NCBI RefSeq assembly: GCF_001704415.2
Contig: NC_030822.1
Coordinates: 50,275,345-50,339,344, forward strand
Reading direction: 5' to 3'
Source: Capra hircus
Lineage: Eukaryota > Chordata > Mammalia > Artiodactyla > Bovidae
Length of the DNA stretch: 64,000 nt
The position numbers and the translations under genes were made by a program. Under the pieces are notes generated by a model that was given only the letters and a program-made list of their open reading frames with translations, was not told the DNA's origin and ran no database searches. This document shows positions 9,588-21,145 of the stretch, one piece after another. Position 1 is the first letter of the stretch. Each line of letters starts with the position of its first letter.

Positions 9588-10920
9588 GTTCAGTTCAGTC
9601 ACTCAGTCGTGTCCGACTCTCTGCGACCCCATGAATCGCAGCACACCAGGCCTCCCTGTCCATCACCACCTCCCGGAGTTCACCCAAACTCATGTCCATC
9701 GAGTCGGTGATGCCATCCAGTCATCTCATCCTCTGTCATCCCCTTCTCCTCCTGCCCCCAATCCCTCCCAGCATCAGGGTCTTTTCCAATGAGTCAACTC
9801 TTCGCATGAGGTGGCCAAAGTATTGGAGTTTCAGCTTTAGCATCAGTCCTTTCAAAGAAATCCCAGGACTGATCTCCTTCAGAATGGATTGGTTGGATCT
9901 CCTTGCAGTCCAAGGGACTCTCAAGAGTCTTCTCCAACACCACAGTTCAAAAGCATCAATTCTTTGGTGCTCAGCTTTCTTCACAGTCCAACTCTTACAT
10001 CCATACATGACAACTGGAAAAACCATAGCCTTGACTAGATGGACTTTTGTTGGCAAAGCAATGTCTCTGCTTTTCAATATACTATCTAGGTTTGTCATAA
10101 CTTTTCTTTCGAGGAGTAAGCGTCTTTTAATTTCATGGCTGCAGTCACCATCTGCAGTGATTTTGCAGCCCCAAAATATAAAGTCTGACACTGTTTCGCC
10201 ATCTATTTCCCATGAAGTGGCGGGACCAGATACCATGATCTTTGTTTTCTGAATGTTGAGCTTTAAGCCAACTTTTTCACTCTCTTCTTTCACTTTCATC
10301 AAGAGGCTTTTTAGTTCCTCTTCACTTTCTGCCATAAGGGTGGTTGTCATTTGCATATCTGAGGTTATTGATATTTCTCCCGGCAATCTTGATTCCAGCT
10401 TGTGTCTCTTCCAGCTCAGCATTTCTCATGATGTCCTCTGCATATAAGTTAAATAAGTAGGGTGACAATATACAGCCTTGACGTACTCCTTTTCCTATTT
10501 GAAACCAGTCTGTTGTTCCATGTCCAGTTCTAACTGTTGCTTCCTGGCCTGCATACAGATTTCTCAAGAGGCAGGTCAGACGGTCTGGTATTCCCCTCTC
10601 TTTCAGAATTTTCCACAGTTTATTGTGATCCACAGTCAAAGGCTTTGGCTTAGTCAATAAAGCAGAAATAGATGTTTTTCTGGAACTCTCTTGATTTTTC
10701 CATGATCCAGTGAATGTTGGAAATTTGATCTCTAGTTCCTCAGTTCCTCTGCCTTTTTTAAACCAGCTTGAATATCTCAAAATTCAGGGTTCTCATATTG
10801 CTGAAGCCTGGCATGGAGAATTTTGAGCATTACTTTACTAGTGTGTGAGATGAGTGCAATTGTGCGGCAGTTTGAGCATTCTTTGGCATTGGCTTTCTTT
10901 GGGATTGGAATGAAAACTGA
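9588..10920 (-). mobile_element. BovB LINE, 3' 1.3 kb
   Basis: Starts with (CAGTT)n. The minus strand encodes much of the RT domain in broken frames: GYVRQGCILSP-like motif B region (GVRQGCILSPYLFNLYAED) and a damaged YADD region. 5' end lies at GGATTGGAATGAAAACTGA, within RT. Confidence 0.92.
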
Positions 10921-11411
10921 ATAAGCTACAGCAAATAAATTAATTTCCTTCCTTTGCTTCCTTACCTTCTCTATATGTCTTTTCTGATTCCTTCCACCAA
11001 GTTCTTCTAACCATTTCCAGTTTGGTACTGCCTGATTGAATCAACTTTTGCATGCATTACATGCCCCAGTTTATCATTTAATAACAGAAATAGCTCTGTT
11101 TTGAAAACAAAGATGATCAGTGGGTTTGGGGAGAGTGAGCCAGGGAAAATTTTTTAGAGAACCAGACCATTGGGACCGTAGTCTCTAGTGTGTGTCTGGG
11201 GGTGGGATGTGGATGGGGAGAAGGCTGAAATTGCTGTGTCCAGGAGGAATAGGAAGGTACATGTCTGAGGGAATGAGGAAAAGCTACAAGGTAAGCGGGT
11301 GGTAGCAAGGGAAGGTGGGGTGGTGCGAGCTGCCAGAGGATGGGAAGGCAAAGGGCATGAGAAACCAAGAGAGCCTCATCTAATTGTGTAAGTCTAGAGA
11401 AGCACACTGAT
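10921..11411. other. Unique intergenic DNA
   Basis: No feature recognised. A purine-rich stretch occupies 11190-11360. Confidence 0.35.
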
Positions 11412-11872
11412 TGAAACTGCCAGTCCTGGCCAGATACCATCGTAACCATTTGCATGAGTTATTTTACAAACAGGAGGTCCTGGTAAGGAACACGGAACTA
11501 ATAAGCCACCACCAACCGGAAGAGCTCGGGAAAGATTTAAAGGAGACACCACATGTCCAACCACCTCCCAGAATCCTTCTCGCTGGCATCCATCTTGGCT
11601 GAACAAGGTGTGCACCACCAGGAAGGACTCTGAGTCAGAATGATTGACTAACGACAACCCGGAAACTAATCCCATCACCATAAAACCTGAGACTGCGAGC
11701 CACGTGGCAGAGCAGTTCTCCTGGGTTCCCTTACCCTACTGCTCTCCACCCGGGTGCCCTTTCCCAATAAAAACTCTTGCTTTGTCAGCACATTTGTCTC
11801 CTTGGATAATTCATTTCTGAGTGTTTCATTTCCAGTTTGGGGCCCTGGACGGGATTTCCCCTTCCTGCAACA
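11412..11872 (+). mobile_element. Solo LTR, ERV1-like
   Basis: TGAAACTGCC...CCTGCAACA. Has a polyadenylation signal AATAAA at 11766-11771 followed by CTCTTGCTTTGTCAGCAC and a U5 ending in the phrase GGGCCCTGGACGGG, as in mammalian class I LTRs. CACGTG at 11701-11706. No gag or pol-like sequence follows. Confidence 0.65.
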
Positions 11873-12263
11873 TAAGGACTGTGGTCCAGGAGAGTTACAG
11901 ATGCTGGGCAACCAGGGCAACTCTTTCATCAGGACCATAATCTACACTCCACAATCACTGCTTTGTTTACCCCCTTCTTCTGGGAGGCACGTGTTTATCA
12001 CACATTGGATCTTTCATGGGTCATCAGGATCATACCTCTCTCACTGTCTGCCATCTCAAAATCCTTCACACTGGAAAATTTGTGTGGTGTCATCAACCAA
12101 GTTAGTATGTGCTAAACTGATCATTCCCACTGGACTCAAAGCTGCAAGTGCTTTTAATGAGGCCCCGAATAAAGGAATACATTTTCTCAGAGTCCTTAAA
12201 CAAATTCTATTAAATCCTCCACACCAAATAAATGATTGAAACGGTGAATAGAGCTTGGAGCCT
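11873..12263. other. Unique intergenic DNA
   Basis: No feature recognised. Confidence 0.35.
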
Positions 12264-12275
12264 ACCAAAAGATCT

Positions 12276-12547
12276 TCTGCTGCTGCTAAGTCGCTTCAGT
12301 CGTGTCCGACTCCGTGCGACCCCATGGACGGCAGCCTACCAGGCTCCCCCGTCCATGGGATTCTCCAGGCAAGAACACTGGAGTGGGTTGCCATTTCCTT
12401 CTCCAAAGCATGAAAGTGAAAAGTGAAAGTGAAGTCACTCAGTCGTGTCTGACTCTTAGCAACCCCATGGACTGCAGCCCACCAGGCTCCTCCATCAATG
12501 GGATTTTCCAGGCAAGAGTACTGGAGTGGGGTTCCATTGCCTTCTCC
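12276..12547 (-). mobile_element. Bov-A2 SINE (dimer)
   Basis: Two tandem Bov-A monomers in minus orientation joined by the GAAAGTGAAAAGTGAAAGTG linker, with the (CTG)n tail at 12276. Perfect 12-bp TSD ACCAAAAGATCT at 12264-12275 and 12548-12559. Confidence 0.95.
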
Positions 12548-12590
12548 ACCAAAAGATCTACAGGGAGGCAAATATTGTTATGGTCTTGTT

Positions 12591-13043
12591 CAGTTCAGTT
12601 CAGTCACTCAGTCGTGTCCAACTCTTTGCGACCCCATGAATCACAGGCCTCCCTGTCCATCACCAGCTCCCGGAGTTCACTCAGACTCACATCCATCGAG
12701 TCAGTGATGCCATCCAGCCATCTCATCCTCTGCTGTCCCCTTCTCCTCCTGCCCCCAATCCCTCCCAGCATCAGAGTCTTTTCCAATGAGTCAACTCTTC
12801 GCATCAGGTGGCCAAAGTACTGGAGTTTCAGCTTTAGCATCATTCCTTCCAAAGAAATCCCAGGGCTGATCTCCTTCAGAATGGACTGGTTGGATCTCCT
12901 TGCAGTCCAAGGGACTCTCAAGAGTCTTCTCCAACACCACAGTTCAAAAGCATCAATTCTTCGGCGCTCAGCCTTCTTCACAGTCCAACTCTCACATCCA
13001 TACATGACCACAGGAAAAACCATAGCCTTGACTAGACGGACCT
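12591..13043 (-). mobile_element. BovB LINE 3' fragment
   Basis: (CAGTT)n tail then the RT C-terminal region on the minus strand (motifs RRIDAFELWCWRRLLRVPWT and LKLQYFGHLMRR). It stops at ACTAGACGGACCT, exactly where an LTR begins. Confidence 0.92.
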
Positions 13044-13530
13044 TGTTAGGTAGGTAGACTAGGGAGAAGGAGTCCAAAATGGCGGTGGCTAAAAGACAAG
13101 GAAGGGAAAAGCCCGCAAAAATAGAACAAAAGAAGGTCTGAGGACCGGAGTGAGGACCTCAGGTAAAACAAACAACACTCCTGGCTGGCCCAATTTACAT
13201 AGGACAGGCCCAGGGAAAGATAAACATATAAATAGAGGAGCCAAAGCCAGCTCTCTCTCTCTCCCAGGCGCTGGGGCGCTGTTCTCCTCTGTCTTTGGAT
13301 CTACATGCCCTCACACCTCGAAGATGGATTTTCCTGCTATCTTCTAAATAAAATAGAGTTGTAACACTGAGCTGTAACACTGATTTGTCTAAGAGCTATA
13401 ACACAGTCCATTCGAGACCTGAGAGCTATAACACGGTCTATCCAAGACCTGAGAGCTGTGACACGCTGAGGGGGCTTTAATGTCCGTCACTCCAGATCTT
13501 TGTTGTGACGAGACAAAGAACCAAGGAACA
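13044..13530 (+). mobile_element. Solo LTR, ERV2/ERVK-like (BTLTR type)
   Basis: TGTTAGGTAGG...CCAAGGAACA. TATA box TATAAATA at 13227-13234, an R-like C/T region, then AATAAA at 13347-13352. U5 carries 30-bp tandem units. No internal proviral sequence. The bovine-ERVK-LTR assignment is from memory. Confidence 0.7.
13391..13466 (+). repeat. 30-bp tandem repeat in LTR
   Basis: Two full units (13391-13420 and 13421-13450), each carrying GAGCTATAACAC and ending GAGACCT or AAGACCT, plus a partial third unit. Related GAGCTGTAACAC motifs occur just upstream. Confidence 0.85.
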
Positions 13531-14010
13531 TATACTCACATGACAGTTCTCATCTAGGGTTTGACCCACTGCCAGAGTTAGTCCCACCACCTAAGCTGAG
13601 GGATAAGTGAGAAATCCTTCACTTTCAGTGGTTATTTCAACAAGAATTTCTATGCCAAATTAGCAGTGGATTTTGTGTATGAATTTTCTTTGCATTCTAA
13701 CATTATGCAAATGAAAAACTCAACGAAGTGCAAATTAAGACTATTCTTAATTCTAAAAGGCTGCTCTTCTGTGATAATGACGCCATGGAATACTTCACCC
13801 ACTGCCAAGCACGGTGTGTGGTTCCTGCTCCCCCATCTGCCTCATGGACCTCATAGCAGAGGGGCACCCACTGTGTCCCCATTTTTTCTGCTCACTAAAA
13901 TCAGAGCTGGCCCTCTACCCCTCTTCCTCCTCAATGATCTAATCTTGCCAAGATCATTTCATCACATAAATGGAACAGGACTTAAAAAATATTCACAACC
14001 TAAAAGTTGA
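13531..14010. other. Unique intergenic DNA
   Basis: No feature recognised. The 114-codon open frame at 13666-14010 has no known motif. Confidence 0.35.
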
Positions 14011-14560
14011 GAGTTACATTTTATTTGGTGGGAATTTTTAGGACTTCCACCCTGGGATACAAGATCTCAAATGATCATGAGAGAACTGCTGCCTAAAGGC
14101 AGGTAAGTGGGGGCAGGTTATATAGAAGCTTTGCAACAAAGGGCAGGTAGCCTGAACTCCAAAAGATTATTGTTATTAAAGAAAACCAGAGGGACTTCCC
14201 TGGTGACCCAGTGGCTAAGACTCTGTGCTCCCAAAGCCAGGGGCCTGGGTTGGATCCCTGGTCAGGGAACTAGATCCCACATGCCACCAAGAGTTCAAAG
14301 GCTGCAACAAAGGCCCAACACAGCCAAATAAATTTTTAAAAAAGTAAAGAAAAGAAAGAAAACCAGACATATCAAGTTAAGGAATTTAGCACTTTTCTAG
14401 GTATGGGAAGATGCAAGAATATGGGCTCACTGAAATCATCCCTTTGATATGCACCTCAGCTAAATGGGGCCGGTTTCCTGTGTTTTCACATCCCATTTCT
14501 CAGGAGGTTGACCTGGGAACAGCGTGGAGAGAGCAGAGGCCTGAGTTTGGACATCAGGGA
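14011..14560 (+). mobile_element. Ancient interspersed repeat (unnamed, ERV/LTR-like)
   Basis: Sequence such as GTTACATTTTATTTGGTGGG and CACTGAAATCATCCCTTTGA recalls a mammalian-wide LTR-like repeat, and it continues cleanly across the SINE at 14191-14354. I cannot name the family. Confidence 0.4.
14191..14354 (+). mobile_element. CHR-2-like SINE
   Basis: Starts GGGACTTCCCTGGTGACCCA and ends in an A-rich tail. Perfect 13-bp TSD AAAGAAAACCAGA at 14178-14190 and 14355-14367. Confidence 0.9.
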
Positions 14561-14579
14561 GCCAGCTCACCTGGGTTTA

Positions 14580-14745
14580 TTCCCCTGGTTTTCCCCTGAC
14601 CTGCTGGATCATCTCAGACACCTTCTCAGACCCTGTCTTCATCTGTAAATGAACTGGCTACTTCTGCAAGTGTAAAGAATTAAGTGAGATTGTACATGTC
14701 AACATTGCATGGCACATAAAACTTGTCCACTAAATGTTACCTATG
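14580..14745 (+). mobile_element. MIR SINE, 3' half
   Basis: CTTCATCTGTAAATGAACTG, then AATTAAGTGAGATTGTACATG and TGCATGGCACATAAAAC, in MIR order. Confidence 0.7.
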
Positions 14746-15395
14746 GATATTATGGAATATTCAAATGAGAGATTGTGGCTAAATCAGTTTGCCATTCTGC
14801 CAATGTCGGGGTTTTATTCGGGTTTGTCTGTGTCCCACCTACCCAGTGACAAGTGGCCACATAAACAAGACCCAGGTCTGGTTCAGTCACACACACAAGC
14901 ATTTCTTAACAAATGGGTACAAAGCATTCCTGTAGCCTGTTTCTGGAGACTCAGGTGAGGTCCTCCTCTCACCCCCACCCCTTGCAGGAAAACATGGGCC
15001 CTAGGAAGATGTTTCACTGTTCTGGGGCCAAGGGTCTACTAAACTCCCGGTCAGACCAGGTAACAGAGTTTCTCATTAAGCACGGGGACAAGAGACGAGA
15101 CGCATGGCGCCTGGTGACACAGCTCTGAAGCAGGAATTGGCCGGCTGTTTGCCAGGTTCTCACAGCTCGTTCACTCAAGCCCATCCCAGACGACCGTGTT
15201 TCTTAGGCAGCATCAATTTCACCTGTGAAAAATAATTCCTGGTATTCCTTATGCTAATTCCTGCATCATTGGATTCAGATTGAGATCGAGATGTTGCAAG
15301 ATCTGGGTGGAGGGAGCCACCTCAGCAGCTTGGATTCCGGAATAAGGTGCTTCAAATGCAGACCCCACTTAGAGTGTCAATCCTGGCTTCGTCAA
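14746..15395. other. Unique intergenic DNA
   Basis: No feature recognised. Confidence 0.35.
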
Positions 15396-15615
15396 TATGC
15401 GCGATTGTGCTCAGTTGTATCCGACTCTTTTGCGGCCCCATGGATTATAGCCTGCCAAGCTCCTCTGTCCATGGGTTTCTCCAGGCGAGAATATTAGAGT
15501 GTGTTGCCATTTCCTCCTCCAGGGGATCATCCCAACCCAGGGATGGAACCTGAGTCTCCTGTGTCACCTGCATTGCAGGCGGATTTTTTTTTATTGCTGA
15601 CCCATCTGGGAACCT
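15396..15615 (-). mobile_element. Bov-tA SINE
   Basis: Minus-oriented: GCTCAGTTGTATCCGACTCT, CCATTTCCTCCTCCAGGGGA, ending in the degraded tRNA head near GCAGGCGGATT. Confidence 0.88.
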
Positions 15616-15919
15616 TGGATTCCTGACTAGGACCCTTTAAATGTTAACAGTATGCCCCAGGCAGGGATTAAAATTAATTTATACACTCATACTTGACTCT
15701 GTTTATATTAAAGTAGTTAAAAGTCAACTAGAGACAAATAAACAAAAGCTTCCAACAGCAACAGAACAAGAGACAGACATAAACTATTGTGGTTGATAAT
15801 AAGAAACGCATAATTTTGTCTTCATCCCATTTCTAACACTGAGTTTCTAAACCCTTCTTTCTAAGTGATAGGCTTAAGAAAGTTGTCTTTTGTTATTTCT
15901 AACAAGCCCGCTTCAACCG
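15616..15919. other. AT-rich unique DNA
   Basis: No feature recognised. Confidence 0.3.
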
Positions 15920-16449
15920 CACCAGAGTTTATGTTAATAAGGTGATTTTTGGAAAGTCCCCTAAGGATGGGAGCTGGTTGCCAAGGGAACCAACCAAGAT
16001 TAAAGGGCTGGAACTATCTATCGACCTCCCCACTCCTGACCTCTGGGGATGGGAGAGGGGCTCAAGGTTAAATCAACTGTGGACAGCCAACGATTTAATC
16101 AACCATGCCTATGCATTGAAGCCTCCAGGAGAAACCCAGAAGGATGGGATTCGGGCAACTTCTAAGTTGGGGCATTCATGGAGATATGGGTGTTCCCAGA
16201 GAGGACACGGGACTCTGTGCCCTTTCCCCATGCATTGCCCTAAGCATCTCTTCCACCTGACGGTTCCTGAGTTTTATCCTTTTGTAGTAAGCTGGTGATC
16301 TAGTAAGTAAAATGTCCTCCTGAGTTCTGTAAGCCAATTAATCAATTTGATTAATTTATGGAGCAAAATTAATCAAACTTCAGGAGGAGATGGTGGGAAC
16401 CTCCAATCTGTAGCCAGTTGGTCAGAAGCACGGCTAACAACTTGGATTT

Positions 16450-16612
16450 GGGATCCACATCTGCCTGTAATGCAGGAGACCTGGGTTCAGTCCTTGGGTT
16501 GGGAAGATCCCCTGGAGAAGGGAAAGGCTACTCACTCCAGTATTCTGTCTGGCCTGGAGAATTCCATGGCCTATAAAGTCCATGGGGTCACAAAGAGTCA
16601 GACATGACTGAG
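16450..16612 (+). mobile_element. Bov-tA SINE, 5'-truncated
   Basis: Starts at CTGCCTGTAATGCAGGAGAC, keeps the Bov-A body and ends AGTCAGACATGACTGAGATA. Sits inside the older repeat. Confidence 0.88.
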
Positions 16613-16798
16613 ATACTTGCCCTTCCTTCCCTTCCCTTCTGAAGTGGAGGAGGCCAGTCTGAACGATGAACCGGGGGTTCTGATGCGATCTCCAGGTAGA
16701 TAGTGTCAGGACTGAGTTAAACTGTAGGACACTCAGCTGGTGTCACAGAACTGCTCAATGTTTGGAAAACTCACGTATCTGGCATCAGAAGTGAAGGA

Positions 16799-17080
16799 TG
16801 GGACTTCCCTGATAGACCAGTGGTTAAGAATCCCTCTTGCAATTCTGGAGATGTGGGTTAAATCCCTGGCCCAGGAATTAGGATCCCACATACCATGGGG
16901 AACTGAGTTGGTGTGCTACACACACCCTAGAGCCCATGCTTGGCAACAAGAGAAGCCACCGCAATGAGAAGCTGCATGCTGCAGCAAAGAGTAGCCCCTG
17001 TGCCCTGTAACTAGAGGAAGCCTGAGTGCGACAATGAAGACCCAGTTCAGTTAAAGTAAAATTAATTATTATTTTTTAAA
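16799..17080 (+). mobile_element. CHR-1-like SINE
   Basis: GGGACTTCCCTGATAGACCA head, AGAGAAGCCACCGCAATGAG body and an A/T-rich tail. TSD AGTGAAGGA on both sides (left copy ending about 16798, right copy about 17081-17089). Confidence 0.85.
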
Positions 17081-17202
17081 GTGAAGGAGTGTTGTAGCTG
17101 AGTGTGGAGTGTAAAGTAACACACACAAGGAGAATGTTTTTCCTTTAGAATCATGTCATGGATTCTCTTTCAGTGAGAATTGCTCATGTCTGCCATTTAC
17201 TT

Positions 17203-17336
17203 CAGAGAAGGCAATGGCACCCCACTCCAGTACTCTTGCCTGGAAAATCCCATGGACAGAGGAGCCTGGTAGGCTGCAATCCATGAGGTCGCTTAAGAGT
17301 CGGACATGACTGAGCGACTTGGCAACAGCAGCAGCA
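17203..17336 (+). mobile_element. Bov-A SINE monomer
   Basis: AGAGAAGGCAATGGCACCCC to a GCAGCAGCAG tail. TSD GCCATTTACTT (17192-17202) and GCCATCTACTT (17337-17347). Confidence 0.9.
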
Positions 17337-17360
17337 GCCATCTACTTAGGAGCCTCCAAA

Positions 17361-17574
17361 CAGGCTTCCCTGGTGGCTCAGATGGTAAAGAATTCACCTA
17401 CAATGCAGGAGACCTGGGTTTGATCCCTGGGTTGGGAAGATCCCCTGGAGGAGGGCATGGCAACCCACTCCAGTATTCTTGTCTGGAGAATTCCATGGAC
17501 AGAGAAGCCTGGTGGGCTACAGTTCACGGGGTCTCAAGGAGTCAGACATGATTGAGATACTAAGCACAGCACAG
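17361..17574 (+). mobile_element. Bov-tA SINE
   Basis: Well-preserved copy: GGCTTCCCTGGTGGCTCAGA head to AGTCAGACATGATTGAGATA tail. Confidence 0.93.
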
Positions 17575-18174
17575 CCTGGACAGTGAGATAGTCAGTGTTG
17601 TTTGGGCAATGCCCTAGGACAGTCATTTGCCCTCATCAGGAATTCATGCCTTTGGAATAGTCAACTAGGTTCTCATCTGAAAGTCCACACTCTAGAGATA
17701 GCTATTACAAATGTTTTGGTTATTCTAAGTCTCAGTCAATACAAGTGATTCTTTTTTTACTAATTAGCATAACAAATGTTAAAAATTGATTTTCACTACT
17801 GGTTTGTTAATGAGCTTAATGAGTATTCAAACGGACATTGGGTAGTGAATTCAGAAGTATTTATGACAGACGGCTCATCAAAAAGATTTCATAGACACAC
17901 CCAGTCATTTTGTGAGCAGGTGCAAGAATATAACAAGTCCTGCAGCCTCGGAGCTGGCAGAATATTGTTCATGCTCTGTGTGCATGGTCTGAGGATTCCA
18001 GTTGTCTGTTACCAATGTCTAATTAAGCGCATCAAATAAGGTGTGATGAGAATACATAAGAGAGATGACACGGGATGTGCCCTTTTCCTTGTCAATGTGT
18101 GATAAATGTCTGTGTGTACAGCAGAACCTGCCACGAGATTTGCTGTCATTAAAATCTGGCAGTGAGGTTACAGG
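17575..18174. other. Unique intergenic DNA
   Basis: No feature recognised. Confidence 0.35.
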
Positions 18175-18771
18175 GAGTGTGTTTGTCTGCTAAGGCTGCC
18201 GCAACAAAATACTACAGACAAAGTGGCTGAAACAACAGAACTGTAGTTTCTCACAGTTCTGGAGACTGGAAGCCCAAGCTCAAGGTGTCAGCAGGGCGGG
18301 TTTCTTCTGAGGCCTCTCTCATTGGCTTCCAGATGACTGTCCTCTTGCTGGGTCCTCCTATGGTCATCCCTGTGTACACATCTGGAGTCTCTTCCTCTTC
18401 CTATGAGGACACCAATCAGATCAGAGTAGGGCTCACCCTAGAGGCCTCAACTGGGCTTCCCTTGTGGCTCAGCTGGTAAAAAATCCACCTGCAATGTGGG
18501 AGACCTGGGTTCTATCTCTGGGCTTGGAAAATCCCCTGGAGAAGGGAAAGGGTACCCACTCCAGTATTCTGGCCTGGAGAATTCCATGGACTGTATAGAC
18601 CAAGGGGTCACAAAGAGTCAGACACAAGTGAGAAACTTTCACTTCACTAAAGGCCACAATTAACCTAATCACCTCTTTAAAGACAATATCTTCAAATATG
18701 GCTATCTTCCAAGGTACTGAGGGTTAGATTTCAACATACAATGTGTGGGTGGACACAGTTCAGCCAGTAAC
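18175..18771 (+). mobile_element. MLT1-type (ERVL-MaLR) LTR, split by a SINE
   Basis: GTCTGCTAAGGCTGCCGCAA, TTTCTCACAGTTCTGGAGAC, AAGGTGTCAGCAGGGC, GAGGACACCAATCAGAT, and after the SINE AGGTACTGAGGGTTAG and CAGTTCAGCCAGTAACA. This is the order of MLT1/MaLR LTRs. Confidence 0.8.
18453..18650 (+). mobile_element. Bov-tA SINE nested in MLT1 LTR
   Basis: GGGCTTCCCTTGTGGCTCAG head to a CACTTCACT tail. The MLT1 consensus resumes directly after it. Confidence 0.9.
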
Positions 18772-18845
18772 AAGGAGTAGATAATCTGTACCTGCTCCAA
18801 TTTGGCAGCTACCATTATCCATCAAAAAGAACTAATGATTAGGCA

Positions 18846-20054
18846 TGACTAATACGTGAACCGTGAACTTCCAGATGCTCAAGCTGGTTTTAGAAAAGGC
18901 AGAGGAACCAGAGATCAAATTGCCAACATCTGCTGGATCATCAAAAAAGCAAGAGAGTTCCAGAAAAACATCTATTTCTGCTTTATTGACTATGCCAAAG
19001 CCTTTGACTGTGTGGATCATAATAAACTGTGGAAAATTCTGAGAGAGGTGGGAATACCAGACCACCTGACCTGCCTCTTGAGAAATCTGTATGCAGGTCA
19101 GGAAGCAACAGTTAGAACTGGACATGGAACAACAGACTGGTTCCAAATAGGAAAAGGAGTACTTCAAGGCTGTATATTGTCACCCTGCTTATTTAACTTA
19201 CATGCAGAGTACATCATGAGAAACACTGGGCTGGAAGAAGCACAACTGGAATCAAGATTGCCGGGAGAAATATCAATAACCTCAAATATGCAGATGACAC
19301 CATCCTTATGGCAGAAAGTGAAGAGGAACTAAAAAGCCTCTTGATGAAAGTGAAAGAGGAGAGTGAAAAAGTTGGCTTAAAGCTCAACATTCAGAAAACA
19401 AAGATCATGGTATCTGATCCCATCACTTCATGGGAAATAGATTGGGAAACAGTAGAAAACAGTGTCAGATTTTATTTCTGGGGGCTGCAAAATCACTGCA
19501 GATGGTGACTGCAGCCATGAAATTAAAAGATGCTTACTCCTTGGAAGAAAAGTTATGACCAACCTAGATAGCATATTCAAAAGCAGAGACATTACTTTGC
19601 CAACAAAGGTCCGTCTAGTCAAGGCTATGGTTTTTCCTGTGGTCATGTATGGATGTGAGAGTTGGACTGTGAAGAAGGCTGAGCGCCAAAGGATTGATGC
19701 TTTTGAACTGTGGTGTTGGAGATGACTCTTGAGAGATCCAACCAGTCCATTCTGAAGGAGATCAGCCCTGGGATTTCTTTGGAGGGAATGATGCTGAAGC
19801 TGAAACTCCATTACTTTGGCCACCTCATGTGAAGAGTTGACTCATTGGAAAAGACCCTGATGCTGGGAGGGATTGGGGGCAGGAGGAGAGGGGGAACGAC
19901 AGAGGATGAGATGGTTGGATGGCATCACCGACTCAATGGACATGAATTTAGGTGGATTCTGGGAGTTGGTGATGGACAGGGAGGCCTGGCATGCTGTGGT
20001 TCATGGGGTTGGAAAGAGTCAGACACGAATGAGTGACTGAACTGAACTGAATTA
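18846..20054 (+). mobile_element. BovB LINE, 3' 1.2 kb
   Basis: Encodes RT motif A (FIDYAKAFDCVDHNKLW) and motif B (QGCILSPCLFNL) at 18856-19332. Motif C (YADD) is lost to a frameshift, since nearby frames read ISITSNMQMT. Ends in ACTGAACTGAACTGAA. Confidence 0.93.
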
Positions 20055-20134
20055 AACCTAAAATAGAGGATATTTGGAAGGGGGAACAGCTCAGTCATCA
20101 TCTTTAAACATTTTTAATAATAATCACTACCTTT

Positions 20135-20330
20135 AAGTTCTTTTATTATGTGCCAAGACCTGAACTGGGCCCAGTACTTTACATGTTATTCTTTCAAATA
20201 CTCAAAGTAATCCTGTATCATGGGGATTATTTTCATTTCATTGACAAAGGCACTGAAGAGCAGAGATTTTGAGTTACTTGCAGAAGACATGTAACCAGAG
20301 TCAAGCTTCAAACGCTTGGGTGCCTGGCTC
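20135..20330 (+). mobile_element. MIR SINE
   Basis: TTATGTGCCAAGACCTGAAC, TTTACATGTTATTCTTTCAA, TGAGTTACTTGCAGAAGACA in MIR order. Confidence 0.75.
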
Positions 20331-20458
20331 CAAAGGAGAAGCTCTGTCCCGCAGTCATGCTGCCTTCTTTGTGGAAGAGGAAATGGTAATACTCACATTA
20401 CTTTATAGAGCAGAACGAAGCCATTACAAGAGAGCCAGGAAAGATACGTTCAAATAAA

Positions 20459-20669
20459 GAATTCTGGTGGCTCAGACAGTAAAGACTCCACCTGCAATGC
20501 AGGAGACCCTGGTTTGATTCCTGGGTCAGGAAGATTCCCTGGAGAAGGGAAGGGCTACCCACTCCAGTATTCTTGCCTGGAGAATCCCATGGAGAGAGGA
20601 GCCTTGCAGGCTATAGACCATGGAGAAGCAAAGAATCAGACATGACTGAGTGACTAACATTCTAACGAC
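20459..20669 (+). mobile_element. Bov-tA SINE
   Basis: GGTGGCTCAGACAGTAAAGA head, Bov-A body, ending CATGACTGAGTGACTAACAT. Confidence 0.92.
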
Positions 20670-20999
20670 AGAGTCATTAAAAAAATAAAATGTATTGGTG
20701 AGCTAATAGTAGATTTTATATAGAAATGTAAAGGACCTAGAGTAATCAAAGCAATTTTATAAAAGAACAAATTCAAAGGGCTTATAATACATGATTTGAC
20801 ACTTGCTATAAAGCTATAGTAATTAAGAAAGTATGGTATTGGCATAGATAGATGAACAGATAGATGGGAAAAAATAGAATCTAGAAACAGAATCATACAC
20901 AGAGTCCAATGATTTCTGACAAAGGCAATTCAATAGAGGAAAAATCATTTTTTAGTGGTACTTGAATAATTTGATATTTATATAAGCTCAATGATCCTC

Positions 21000-21133
21000 G
21001 GAGAAGGCAATGGCAACCCACTCCAGTACTCTTGTCTGGAAAATCCCATGGGCGGAGGATCCTGGTAGGCTACAGTCCATGCAGTCGCTGAGTCAGACAG
21101 GATTGAGCAACTTAACAGCAGCAGCAGCATCAG
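21000..21133 (+). mobile_element. Bov-A SINE monomer in L1
   Basis: GGAGAAGGCAATGGCAACCC to a GCAGCAGCAGCATCAGC tail. Lies between target-site copies at 20990 and about 21135. Confidence 0.88.
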
Positions 21134-21145
21134 CAACAATCCTCA

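Larger units (their letters stand above)
15920..17190 (+). mobile_element. Ancient LTR-like repeat, copy 1
   Basis: Holds GTTTATGTTAATAAGGTGAT, GGGAACCAACCAAGATTA and GGTAGATAGTGTCAGGACTG, and reads on across two SINEs. The first 200 bp is homologous, inverted, to 34885-35095. It looks like a mammalian-wide LTR or LTR-linked repeat. I do not name the family. Confidence 0.5.

Noticed and set aside
11836..11853. tRNA-Pro-like primer binding site (TGGGGCCCTGGACGGGAT) suggesting a provirus
   Set aside because: It matches the known gammaretroviral site at only 13 of 18 positions. It fits better as internal U5 sequence of a class I LTR that ends at TGCAACA (11872). No gag or pol follows.
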